NCBI GenBank assembly: GCA_018389105.1
Contig: JACATO010000334.1
Span: forward strand, 1,612,001 to 1,676,000
Reading direction: 5' to 3'
Origin: Nautilus pompilius
Lineage: Eukaryota > Mollusca > Cephalopoda > Nautilida > Nautilidae
DNA: 64,000 nucleotides
The notes below the pieces were generated by a model, which did not search any database, was not told the origin of the DNA, and saw nothing but the letters and a program-made list of their open reading frames with translations. A program made the position numbers and the translations under genes. Positions 27,401 through 41,600 of the stretch are shown here, in pieces (position 1 is the stretch's first letter; each line of letters opens with the position of its first letter).

Positions 27401-30400
27401 CATCTGCTTAGGGCTATAACCACCATCAGCTATAATTTGTACCAGCAAACTACGGAATCTTTCAGCCACATTTTTTATTGGCCATGGCTGCTTCTCCCAT
27501 CACTTTTATGTTGTGTAGATTAAACTGGTTCTTAAAATGGAAAAAAACCATCCCTGACTCGTGTGGAAAGGTTTCACATCACTCACTTTTGTCTTCAATG
27601 ATTCGTGCAAACTCAATGCTTTGCACTTCATAACATACAGACTTAACGGAATGTTTTACTTCGTTTGATGCTCAATCCAAGTACCCAAAAGCCTTTCCAT
27701 AACATCAGGCCTACTATGACTGATTTTGGTGGCACTCACTGATGTAGCGCACAGACCACGTGCTTTTATCTTATCTGCATCTGAACAGACACTCCGGCAC
27801 GTTGCTTCGTTCACCCCCTTCACACGTAAATAGCTATTGTGGAAGAATATCAAACACCAGTCCACTTGCGGACTACTTTGTCTCGTGGCGGGATTGTGTT
27901 ATAATGAAGCATTGCCGTGTAAAGTGAGTTTTATTCCCTACTTTATAAATCACATAATAGTGGAATTGTGTAAAGATGTAAAGAGAATTTGTGTGAAGCG
28001 AGACTTTACCTGTATATTACTGTACTTACTGGACGAAGCTTCAGCAGTTTTGGCAAAAATCTTCTGATGAAATAAGGCTTACGAAATATGCTAGAAACAA
28101 AGGGAAAGAAAATGTCACAAGTTCATCTCATCTAGATGCCCTTTACCCTTCTCCCAACAAGCCAAAATATCTATCAGCAAACCAAAGATGCCAAAAATCT
28201 ACTTTCTATTTCAACACCCATCTGTCAAGTTCTCTTGTTCGAGTAGCCAACTGCCTTAAAAAAAACACATTGAAAAATTGGGAGTTGTTTCAAAATGGGG
28301 CTCAACCTGATCAGAGAAAATCGTACACAAATGGAAATTAATCTGTTACTGAAGCACTCACGCATCCCAATTCTATAATTTTCTTAATGATTACTGCAAC
28401 CTAAATCAGATTCTTAGACAAACTGTAAATGGAAAGTAATGCGCTGCGGAAGTGAAGACTAAAACTGTTGATCAAATGCTGCCTGGCAGAGAAAATGTCT
28501 GCTGAGTTAATAGAAAAAAACAACAACTATTCCATTAGCAGATGTTATCCATTTGGTTGAAGTTGCTTCCTTAAATTGCTTTACTTTGCTCACTGCTGGA
28601 CATTGACCCCTATCTCCCCCACTTCAACATAGTCAGCTGCTGCTCCTAGGCAGTGTGGATTGGTCACATGCCTAAAAACATATTAGCTAACTGGCAGATG
28701 ACTAAGAACAGAAACCTTGCTTCCATCACTATAACTGGGATTTGTTTTGTTGCTTTAAATGCCAACAGAGCTCTCCTTACATCCTGCTTTGTCTTCTCCA
28801 TTTCCTTAAAGGAAAAAAAAAAAAAAAGAAAAAGGAAAATCAAATTCATCACTTGTTGTAAAAAATCTTTGAGAGAAAAAAGAAATTTTTAATGCCACGG
28901 TTTCCTTAAACTGGCAAACAATAATAACCATTTCTGGCGCGTGTTGAGTAAAGTTAGCATGGGTTTAATAAAGCATCCGATCTCCATGTAAAAAAATTCA
29001 TCTTAATTGAAACGAACAACAAAAAGGGAAGCAACAGGTTGAGAAGAAAAAATGAACACAGGTTTAAGTTTTTCAAAAATAATCTTTAGTTCATTGTCAG
29101 CAGAAAAAAGGTGGAGTCTTGCCCCCAAATGCCCTAACTTATGTCAGAACAATCGAAGACAGTGAACTACACAAACTATCCTTGCTTCATGGTACTTTTA
29201 TCCAGGCTAGCATCTCATCTCAATCAGGACAGAGCCAGTACTCTACCAAGCAATCCCATCTATCCTAAGTCATCTGTTAATACAACCTGAAAGCCCTAGG
29301 TTGTTGTTAAGTTGGCTTCATTCCACCTCTCCTGTTTCCACATATTTTTTTTAAAAATTCTGTTTATTATCCATCATGTATTTGCATGTTCTTAATGAGT
29401 GCAGCAGAATTATTTAAAGACAGTAACAGCTTGCACAATGTTAATTAGTTTTGGTTTCTTACCCTGACTATGGCACAAAAAAGTAATCTTATAAAAACTA
29501 TAATAAGCATTAAATCTTTAAAAATGCTAACCTGTCTTTTATCAAATTCTGTGTTACTGTTTTCACAGATGGTTGACATCTCAAAAGATGCCTGAAAATG
29601 AAAGAATATTCTTTAACTAAGGTGACAAGCAGAGATATTAAACTCCTGGTACTTTCTTTCACATAGAATCATTTTGTCTTTCTTGTGAAGTAGAGCAGGG
29701 GGGATAGTATTCTAAGGTTTTCTAGCATATTAACTGGCTAACTTCAGCTTGGGGAATTAAATCTCTTGTGATTGAAGAGACTGGACCCTAACTTCCATAA
29801 TACCTTATGATAACGCTGTGTCCAACACGTACCAGAAGTTGCACATAATAATAGCATGTAAAAACACAATTAGAAGGCTACTATTTCTGGATTTGTTAAA
29901 TAAATGTGATTAATGATTTTGGCTCTGTTTCTCCTACCATCCAAATCACTGATAAACTTTCACATCTGCATGTTAACGAGGTGAAACAACATGGCTCCAA
30001 TGTTAAATATATGCAATAACAAAGCATTTGTAAAGTTATTTATGCGTATTCCCTTATAGAATTCTTAATATACCTTTCTTTCTTGAAATATTAATTATTT
30101 TCATGTTCAATAATTTGTGCAGAAATACAAAACACACATTTTAAAAAAATCTCTGATCCAAATGTGATTCAAGACATTCTATTCTCACTAGACAGAATTT
30201 AACGGCTATATGCCATACTTCAGTCAAGGATTTATATTAGAAGTACTTATAATAACTTACAGATGACAGAACAACTGATAATCTCAAAAGTTGATTTGCA
30301 TCTGCTCCTATGCTAGCTTCTGACATTTTAAAGAATTTGTCACCATCACCTAGGATCTTTTCCTCCAGCTGCACACCCGATATTATATTAAAAGCTAATT

Positions 30401-32563
30401 TATGAACCTAATTAGAGCTATTATAAATCCATTAATATACTTACCATTTTAAATGTAGAATATACCACCAATATTCTAGAAGTATTTTGAAGCAATGTCA
30501 CTACCATCATTGCAGGTTTTCTGCAGGTGAGGTTTAAATAATAATAAAAATTGCAAATCTTATTTATTAATTGAGACTTACCTTTAAATCAACCAACCTA
30601 GTTCTGGCTAATGTCAGGTACTCAGTCAAAGCCACTCTGCAGTTGGCAGGAACAAACGGAGGCTTCATAATATGGGCCTGTATAATGGGTAATTACAATG
30701 GATTTCCTAGGTAAGACTGGGAGGAACGATTAACATTGTAAAGATGTTTAGGAACAGATTTCTTCACAAAGATTATCCTTGGTTATGGCTAACACCCACA
30801 ACAAGCCATCCAATTCCTTAAGCCTAAGAGAAGAAGCCTACAATCAAAGAAATTAACTACCATCTATTTACTTATTTAGATAAATTGAATTCTTTTGCTG
30901 TAATAAATTGCAAAAAATCTTATATCTGAAATATAAGTTAATGACAGCCAGCCACAATAAAGGGGCTAGCAAACAAAGTTGTGCGCAAATGCATTTCAGA
31001 AATTAGGGTTTGGCAGGTAGGTGAGATGAATGTGGAAAACAATTAAAAAGGTTTTTTAATGAATATCTTCATAAAACATCAAAATAATAGAAATCAAGTT
31101 TATGTATTTGATAAGGGTTTTAAAAATGCATTTTGACCACATAAGGGAAAATTATCATTTTTTTCTTTTGCCCTGGTATAAATGCAAATTTTTTTTTTAA
31201 AAAGATCTTGTAAGAAAACAAACAAAACTACGCTGTTATCTGCTGTTTTCGTCATTTATTTATACATGAATTTTTTTTTTAAAATGCATAGATTGCATAC
31301 ACAATATCTTTCCTAGTCAAACTCAATCAGTCAAAACATTGTAATGCTACAATAAATTTGTATCGATCAAAAACACCTGTAATGACAGGTGTAATACATA
31401 AAAATTACCTCCAACAAATACATTGATATGGAAACAAATGTCCACATACGTGAACATATATATACATATATATGTTAAAAACAGAAATAAAAACATGTAA
31501 AGCTCTAATTCCTTTTAAAAATTAAAACCAACCGGGATATAGGATACGACTTCTTTTTTCTTTGCATTTATATATAAATAACCTCCTACCATATTTTATA
31601 AAAAAAATAAAGAGAAAGAAAGGGGAGAGGTACCGGCATCTAAGATCAGGTTTCATGCTGGCCATAGTTTTGGGCCATCGTGCACCCACCCATCTTTCCC
31701 ACCTGGCTACTAGTGTTTTGGGTTCCAACCTATGGCGGGTTGACATAGGATATGACCAGAGCTGGCTCCCTCTGCACTCTAATAATTGTTCATCCATTTT
31801 TTCAGGTAATTTTGCTTTTTTTTTTTTTTTTAAACAAGGAAATGTTAAAATAAGACAAGTAAACTGAACATCTCTGTACGTAATTCTAATTTTTGTCAGT
31901 CTCAGTCTTCCTTCCATTGTTTTTGTGTCTGCGTGTAGTGGTATTTTCGTTTCCATCTTCATTTCAGATTTCCTGGATAAGACTTGTGATCGGTGTCATC
32001 TGGTCCTGGTATAGAGAGAGAGAGAGATATGTTGTGGTGGTGGGGGGGGCCAATACCTATCAGGATCTGTGAAAAAAGAGGAAAAACTAGGAAGTTTCCA
32101 AGAAACAGTTTGTTCGGTGCATTCAGACAGCACCCAGCCATCCTGCCGGCATCAGCAATAAGCCCAAATCAAAATCTGATGAAACCGAAGCTGTTGCAAA
32201 TACGCCTGCTCAGCCCATCGTTCTGATGAGACTGAACCGGTGACAGATGCTGCATATGCGGCCTGGTGTAGAATCTTGTTCCAAAAAAAAAAAGACTGAT
32301 ATTTCCAGTGTGTCTGTTAGTTATCCTGCTCTTTGGCCACAAGAAATAAGCAATGGCGCTCGTCAATTTATGGTTGAAAATTGACCAAAACAGTTCACTG
32401 GTTTCAACTCTCCGGCTGATGGGAATAGAAGGCAATTACCCTGGCAAAAAGGTCTTTAAAAGGTTCCTTGTTAATGTCCAATACTTTTTGGGAGGGGTGG
32501 TGTGGTGCAATTGTTGAGGGTGTGTGTGTGTGTGTGTGTTGTGTGGTGTGTGTGTGTGTGTGT

Positions 32564-32605
<42 letters not shown>

Positions 32606-35600
32606 GTTGCGTTTGTGTGTTGGGAGCTGGATCCAATACTTAGCCAAACACAGTCTGATCTTTGGTGGCTGAGTTGACAAGTTGATTGGTCCACATAATG
32701 GAAATTTTCTTGGGTTGGCACAGCTAATCACTAACTTTGATTCAATCATGCAAGTGCATGTGAAATGTATATTTTGTGATAAGATTCATGGTCATTATCT
32801 TAGAAAGAAGATTCAGAACAAACTTATGTCTTTGTTGGAAAATGCTACAAAGAAAATTTACTTTGAACAAAATAAAGACAGGTAAGTAATATTCAGTGAT
32901 CTTAGACTGCAGCCACCAGGAGCAGGTGTCAGTGTTTTGGAAAATATTACCTGACATTTGTTTGAAAACCACTGGAGAGACTTTGACCAATTACCTCCTG
33001 AAAATGCTGGATGAACATGGTTTACAAGTCAATGTCATGACAATGGTTCTAATATGAAGGGGAAGCACGTGAACTTCCAAGCTCAGATTTTACAGATGAA
33101 GTGAAGGGCTTTTCACATCTCATGCACGTCACACCTGAAATCTTTGGTTTGCAGATATGACCAAAGTTTGTCACAATGCATTCTCTCTTTTTAGTCTGTT
33201 TCAGCAAATAAATTATTTTCAGGAATCGTTTCTCTGTAATGTCTATAAAGCCAATTAATGAAACCTGTTGGGAAGCTCATATTGGTAGCTGTCGTGAGCC
33301 TAATCATTATAAGCTTCATGCCTTCTGCTGGAAGCAGTGATGCAACAACCGATCCAGTTGCATGCAGTAAGACTGGATCACTCACAACACATGAAAGATT
33401 ATCGATTTATCGTTACTCATGTTTTAGCATGACACACATTAACCCTGTCAGCAAGGTTTTGCAAAGCAAAACTACTCATAGAAAGTTGCATCAACATGAT
33501 GAAAAAAACACAAAATCTGGTTTTGAAAATGCTTTGGTTACTCTCTCTCCAAGCTTGCAGAAGTGGGAGTTGAGCCAGCATTCATCAGGTCCACATCAAC
33601 CTCTTCAACTCTGATTGATATTGCTACTGTAGAGTTGGAGAAATGATTTCAGCAACTGAAAGTGGTATAAGCTGTTTAGCTTCCTTAGAGATTTCAGAAA
33701 GTTTGAAATCAATGGCCACATTAAGTAATGCAAAGATCCAAACATTACTCTTTCAAATGGGGACAGCTGTGATACTAATGGAAGAAAAACAGCTGATAAA
33801 CTCCAGTTCTTGAAGAAAATCTTACCATCAACTGTGATGGAACCAGTGAAAATCCAGCAGATTCTTCACAGCAATAACTTTAGTGATATTACTCTAACAA
33901 TGACAATGCACTGCAAATTTTCCTGACAGTTTCTGTTATGGTGACAGCGGTGAAGTGTAGCCTTCTCTAGCGGTCAAGTTAATTAAAACTTATCTTCTTT
34001 CAAGTACATCCCGAGAGAGACTGGTTCCTCTGGCTCAGCTGTCAACTGAAAATGATGTGTCAACAAATGTGCTCCTACGCTATAATTCAAAGGTTTACTT
34101 CTGAAAAAGCACAGGCATTTGTTAGTATTGTGTTATTATATGTAGACCTATTTTGCATCACACTGTATAAATTCACTATGGTACATTAAGTACTTTCCAT
34201 TCCTACTTTGTGGTGTTTCATTTTTCATCCACAACATATTGATGAGTAGGCTAAATAAGGGACAGCCTTCTGGGAAATATGGAATTTTACTTGGTATACA
34301 AGCTTGGGTCCCAAGTGATGGTTTTCTCTCTTGGGCCCTGTATATGACAACTGTTAATTCTGATAGCTTTTCTCAGCATAGGAAGAATATCACACAATCT
34401 TAAGCAAGTGAAAATAATTTATCTTACAGAAAGTTGGATGTGGAGGGCCATAGGTACATGCGCTACATTTTAATTTAATTTCACTTAATTGTTTTAATGA
34501 TCAGTTTTCCCCAATTTTATTCTGAGGATTTAATAGATAAGAAAATTCAAAGACTTTCTTTCAATACAGTTTTTGGAGTTATTTTCTGAATTACTATTAG
34601 GAAAAACCAGTGATTTATGATATTTCTTTAAGTTTATTTTTGAAATGCAGCAGACCTTTCATTTCTTCTAATTGGAGGTGTATGGGATAAAAAGGACCAC
34701 TTTGTACAAGTTTTGGGAGAGGCATTAGTAGTAAAGATGAGTTCAGGAGAAAAGCAGAGAGCATTGGATACATAAGGTAAGTAGTTGATTTAGTAATACA
34801 CGAGATTTTTTGAAATATTTTAACAGCAGCAAAAACTGCTAAAATAACATCCATTTTCTCATCATTATTCAGGCTCCCCAATTATCTTATGCTTAGAAAT
34901 AATTTTGAGAGCTACTTTTTAAGTTTGTGTATCATTCGTGGCCAATCTGTAGGTGATGATTCCAAAATCAAGAGAAGATAACTTTGTAGAACCTGGTAAT
35001 GATTTTACCTTTAGATGAAGAGCAGATTCAAAAGGAACCAATTCAGTAAAAAACTTCATCAGAAACATGAAAGCTTTCCTGGAGGTTGCTGGTGACTTTG
35101 ACTGGTTGCTGAATGTGAACTACAAAAAAAATATTTTCCACTTTTTTGATATATTTTAATTTAGTTGGTAATATATAATTCAAATACTAGAGTTAAAAAA
35201 AAACAGTAGATCTAAATGTTAGGGCTTTAATTTAATTTACAAGGGCTCTATATTAGTTGAAATTTCATGCTCCCTTTGACTTCCCTTATAAATGCACATA
35301 TTTGTAAAGGGCAGCAGTTAAAATAATAAATTGTATAACACACTGCATTTGGAGAAATACATCATCATACATGAGCAAATTTGTAGACTGACTATGCCTC
35401 AAGCATTCTATGGCACCATCTAAACACATTTCAAATTCAAAGTGACAAACCCATTTTTACTGCTGTGGCTGACTTAAGCTTATCAACTACCAAATAGATC
35501 ACTTATGTAGTTAGTTAATCAAAGATGAAGTAATAAGGAGTACTGCTAATATACCAGGTTCCGGTCTTCCAAACATCAAATCAATAAAGTCAGAGCTTTC

Positions 35601-38600
35601 TCATCTACATTTCATTGTATGGCCTTAACTTAATGCAGTTTTATCATCAGGATATTAGTGAAGTTCCTCTCCAGACTCCAAATAATACATCTCTAAACCA
35701 TCAGAACCCTTAATGATTAGAACTCAACCATTTCTTTAGTTCTTCCTTTCCCCTCTTTCTAGAAATCTCACCTTTAGTGGATCTGCAAGTTGCATTAAAA
35801 TAAAAACAAAATATCTACTCCTGTGTTTAAACTCGTAATCCATTTACGTAAATTACTTTCTACTTCTGTCAAGATCAATAAATTTAAATACTGATGTAAT
35901 CATGCATTTTTAAGATAAAAAGAACGTTTATGAAAACTTTACTATAAATAATGACGCATCATATTAAATACCCTTTTGTAGGATATGTTCATCAAGTGGT
36001 AATGACGGTTATGTATATAAAAGGAACATACATGGAACCAGTCTTGGTAGGTAGGGAAGACATGTGGCCCTTCATAACATCCCTGTCTGACCAACAGAAA
36101 GGAAACCAAAGTACTATCCATCTCTACATTTTCGAGTCCTTTCTTCAAAAGTGCTGAAGTAAACTCTTTAAAAAAATATTAAATTTTAACAAAAAAACAA
36201 CACACACACATACATACATACATATATAGTTCAGGGGAAACAATTTATTAAAAAGTGTTAATATTTTCTAATTTAAGGGTTGTCTTTCCTTTTAAGTGGT
36301 AACTAGTTTCTCACACAGATAATAATTTTAAAATCCTTTATTTTACAACATAATGGCATAATAAAAGAAAAAAAAATGGAGGGCAGGTACATCTATGGGT
36401 ACATCCAAGTAAGTTGCAATTAATAAGACCACTTTTCTTATCACTTATGTCCATATTTCGAGATTTGGATTACAGTGAGAAAAGTGAGTAGTTGTCCATC
36501 CCAAAACCTCAGTACGGATGTCTAGCAAACAGAAAAATCTTAAAGATCTACTTGCAGGTTTTCTATCTTTCATTATCAGGCCCGTAATCCAGGGCCACAC
36601 AAGCTAATATGATAAAAGGAGCTCACCTCGCAGTAGTTTTGGAGCCTGAGTGAAACAAACAAGAAATGTTGATGTGAAAGATAGCACCAGTTCCCAGTTT
36701 ACCTCCTGACTTTCCAGAACCACCTTTAGAATGCTCAGCACAGTCTCAGGCTCCAAGACAATGAAATACTGAAATATAAACAAACAACAATGATGATTAA
36801 TTATAATATCTTTAAATTTGACAGAACACATCCATTTAGTAATAAAAATACAAATATAAATAGATTGACAAGAAAAAAGTTTAATAATATAAACCAATCA
36901 AATACATTTATAAAGAAAGTAAGATCTTAACTATTGTTACTAACTGGTACTATAGTAATAGTATAAAAAGATACTGAAACCCAAAGAAAGTGAGAAATGT
37001 TAACATAAAGAGTTTTCGCTTTGTATTTCTCAATCTAAAACAAAAGGAACTTCATGCAATTCTTCTTATTTAAATCTGATATTTTTTATCATTATTTTTC
37101 CCTTTTTCTTTTACCATGATGCTTTTGTTTTGGCCATTCTTGTCAAAAATCTTCTATTCATAGTGTGTTGTTCACAGCTGGATGACAAGCATTAACCAGA
37201 TGTCTTCCTTAATCATCCAGCAAACAACACAACAAATATTTCACAGAGTTAGCTTTTTAAACTCTAAGCAGTGTCACTTATTTTTTTTTTTAAACTGATG
37301 CCTTATATAATAGTTTTTGAAAAAGAAAAGGATACTGAAATCTGAAAACAGTTATGGTAAAAGAGAATTGCCAGGTAGAACTGCAGAATTCAGAGGGAAA
37401 GTAAATGCAGTGAGCCGAAGAGAGTCTACACCACACTAATATAATACGCTCACTGATGGAACTGTCGTCTTAATGTGAACTATTTCTGCAGATCGCTATA
37501 GCCAACACATTCTGAAATTTATCTTAATAATGGGATGGTCAGGAAGAAAAGACAAATCTGAAACTATCAGCACTGTGCATAAACCAAAACTATTTAAAGA
37601 AAGAGAGAATAGCAGAATACCTGAAAGGAAGGTGCATTCATTCATGTGGATGCATTCTAAAGGTAAAAATTTTTACAGAACCCTAGTTCTATCAACTCTG
37701 ATGGTGTTATACACCTTTTCAGATAATGTCTTGGCAATTAGCAATATGCTGGCTATTTTTTTTTAAACATTTCTATTTAATAAAGGAAATCACTTGTATC
37801 CAAGCAGGAGTTTATTATAATTCCAAGATTCTCATACCAACTTCAGGCAGGCTATTAAACTGTTAAGTTCAATGGATCCAAGTTCAACTCCCAATTGGAT
37901 TTAGCTTGGTTTGGTGCTTCTTCTCAGTAGTCTCTCCAGCTAGCTGCATGGGTTTCCTCCCACATCTAAAAAAACGAAGGGTTCTGGTAGGGATTTCCCC
38001 GATGCAGGTGGAAGTGCCAGACCCCACAAGGTTCAGGATTGCCATCACTTTCAAGCAAACAATCGTAGTGCTTCAGAGTTCTCTCCCATGTAAGCACTGG
38101 CGTACAAAAACAACAGGAGTATTATACAGCGAAACTGATAACGGGGGAGATCCACCAAAATATGGGCTGATTATCTGTTTTGCTGATTACTATTATTAAA
38201 AGTGAGGAGAAGCATCCAAACACAACCCCTAGCCTCTGTAAATGATAAACACTGTTATTATTTGAAATCTCTCACGTTTGGGGTTAAGTTACGCAGGGTC
38301 AGTGCTTGGAATTGCACATTTTAAATCAGAAAGTCATTTTCACCATCCAGGTGAACAAACGTACGCAGTTAGAAAAACAACAGAAGAAAAGACCGTCCAC
38401 GGTGCATAAGAGGTAACAGAGGCACAGCAGGTGAGTGGAAAGGCTTCTAACGGGTGATGCGAACTTGCCACAGACCTGTTTGAAGAAAGCCCGCCTGGAT
38501 TCTGATATCCTGCTGTATGTCCAGTCGGCTTGCTCTTTTATCGCCCGTGAGACTACCGGAAATAACAAAAATAAAACTTTAGTTCTAACCTGAACAGAAC

Positions 38601-41600
38601 GAAACTTTTCGGCCAACAGATTTGCCACCGTTAAAAAAAAAAAAAAGAAAAAAGGGGGGGGGTCACCTTCACCTGATCAAAAGATATAAACAAATGAAGA
38701 AACAAGTTAAAAAAAAAAAAACAACAACAAGAGGCCATGATTAGAAAGATTAGAATTAACCCTTTCGATGCTTAATTAAATATCAGGTTGGAAAGTTTCA
38801 ATTATTCACCGAAAAAAAAAAAAAAAAAGGAATTATGAATTTGATTGGAGAAGTTGCTGGGCTTTCAAAGACCCGAGGGTAGTCCTGCTTATCGCAGCAG
38901 AGGGAAAAGTTCTTTGTTGGGTAAATCTGCCCCCCAGCATCAAGTGACTATAAATGTCAAAGCAGGCATATCTGCTCTCAGCATTGTAAGGGTTAATAAT
39001 AGTATACTGACATCTACAATATTACTAACGTTTTCTATTATTTGAAGAAAAAAACAAAAAAACAATAATTTTATCTGAGTTTTTTACCAACTTTGATTTT
39101 ATTTCTTTTTCAAAAATTTTAGTTTTGCCGTCTATTAGATAAGGGAAATCTATCTCTGGAACCATTTTTGTCAAAATTTGGTTACAAAAAAAAGTGATCT
39201 ACTTTCCCAATGACAAGTTCTAGCAAGAATTTCCCTGCCAATGTCAAAAGTGCCAGGCCACGTGACGACACTACACACCCTCACTAAGACATCTGTGCAT
39301 GGCACAACAAGAACATGCATGGATTTTTTTAATCACTGGGCAAATATAGCTCAGATCCATCCAATACTTTGTCATACCAGAATTCAACACACGTGAACAG
39401 CTACTACAACCATTCCCCTCTGTCAGACACTGACACTATATTCCAATCTGGATGTGCAATGTTAGAGAGATTGAAAAATTCACTGGTCTGGATAATCAGT
39501 ACTTAGAAGTCACCTTTAGACCAGTAAAATGAAAAAAAAATGTTAGCAACATATTTGTACTGTTATTGAATGTGACTTGATACATTGCAAAAATAAACAA
39601 ACAAGCCTCTGGTTGTCTCACTCAGTAGTGGTATAATTAAAGATAGAATTAATAGTTTTATACATCTATGACTGTCAACAACCTAGCAGCACCAGGTAAG
39701 TAAATATTTTTTTTTAAAGATTTTTTAAATGCCTGCTGATGTTACAAAAGTGGAACAGAAAAAAAAAAAAGTTACAGAACTTAAATTCGTGCAATATAAG
39801 ACTAAATTAAAAACATTTGTTAGATTGCCAAGATGAAGCACCACTGCGCATTCCCACCAGGCTCTAGCTGCACGTACCTTTAAGATGTGGATTATAACTG
39901 AAAAGGACAGTCAGCTGATGAGTACAGAACTTGTGAAGTGCTGGCCTCTGTAGGCACTCATACGAAAGTGCGAGGGTGACTGGAAACAAAACTTGAGTGT
40001 GACCTAATTTCTCTTCCAGGAGCCCTAGGTGCCAATAAAAAAATAATTAATAATTTTAAAATCTGAATTAACAAAATTAATAAATGAAAAAGCAATAAAA
40101 AAATCTTAGAAACCTGAATATCAACTTAAAAAGCTGAAATTACTGAAATCTATATAGTTACATCGGATGTGGACAACATCAACATTATCTACAAAAAGCC
40201 TAAAACACTCCAAAAACTGGCCAAAATCAAATCAAAATATTCTCTTTTATTCTGAAATCTCCATTTCTCAAACTTGTTTCCTTCAAGACCTTTCTGACTT
40301 CATCATTAAAGAATTCTGAAATACCCTGCCTATGTCACCTGGAGAGATCAGATCATCAAAACCTTTCAGCTTCATCATCACTGTAGAAAGGCAAACAATT
40401 TACAGTCAATGTTTCACCTGAATATAAAGCTCACCTTTTGTTAATAAATCCAAAATGTAGAGAGATTCCTTAAAAATAAAAAAAAAGGAGTAAATATTTA
40501 AGAAATGTTTTAAAATCTTGAAAACATGCAAATAAATCTTACATTTTATTTGCTAATCTAGTTCAGTTTATAAAAATTCACAACTCCAAAGATACCCATC
40601 CACAGTAGCAGTAGATCGCATTTACTGAATGTAATGAATTTTTAACACCTCTGTGAATGGCGCACACCACATTTTACAACAACAACAAAAAAACTATTTT
40701 AGAATAGAAAAAAAAATATATTATAGACAATTCATTACTCAATAGCTGTAGATTCAAAGCAGTAATGGTTTTGACTTCCCGGGTAACGTGTTATTCCCCA
40801 TCGAGTTAGCATAAGTCAATGAAAAGTAATTTTTTTTGCATATTCTTCGTCATTGTTTTTACAAATTTTAATCCATATTTACTAATCTAAATTTGTTCAC
40901 TCACTTTGTGTAGCAATGCACCTGTACCAGCAGGTGTTTTTTCTGAAAAACTCTCATTGATCAAACAGCCCACCAGCACTGTGAATTAAAGAAAAGATAA
41001 GCCAGTGTTATCTGAACTAATTAACGGAGAAAGTAGGTAAACAAAAAAATCTACTCTAATCAACTAACAGACGAGGAGGGGAAGACAAACTGTCATTTAC
41101 AAAGTAAACATAGCAGTACACATAAGAGAATTCAGAAATTTATTAGAAACTAGAAAGATTTTGTTTATAAGAATATTAATACAATAATAAATGTCACCTT
41201 GTTTGAAAAAAGGAAAGAGTTCTCAATAAAAGGAAAATGGACTACCTGAAACTATGCGTTTTCTTATGGTGTCATCTCCACAGCTAGTACACAGCACCAG
41301 CAGACCAGATGACAAGGCCTGGCTTACTGCTGGCTCAGAGGTCAGTTTACTAGAGTGGTAATAAAACAAGATGCTGTAAACCATGTAACCTATCTCAAGT
41401 CCCAGTTGCCTATTATCACAAGCAAGGCAGAAATTAAATTTTATCCAAAAAGTAGTGTACCACAAAGAAACAACAACAATGTAATCTGTCATTTGATGCC
41501 ATCACAAAATAAAGAAGAAAGCTTTGTTTAAGCACAGAAATTGTAAATTAGAGGATGCTAAACATAGTAGTCTTAAATGACTGACAAAAAATTTGCAACA

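Noticed and set aside
31522..31962. Minus-strand open reading frame of 146 codons, the longest simple ORF.
   Set aside because: Composed of poly-A/T-derived Lys/Phe stretches and a repeat-like segment; no domain.
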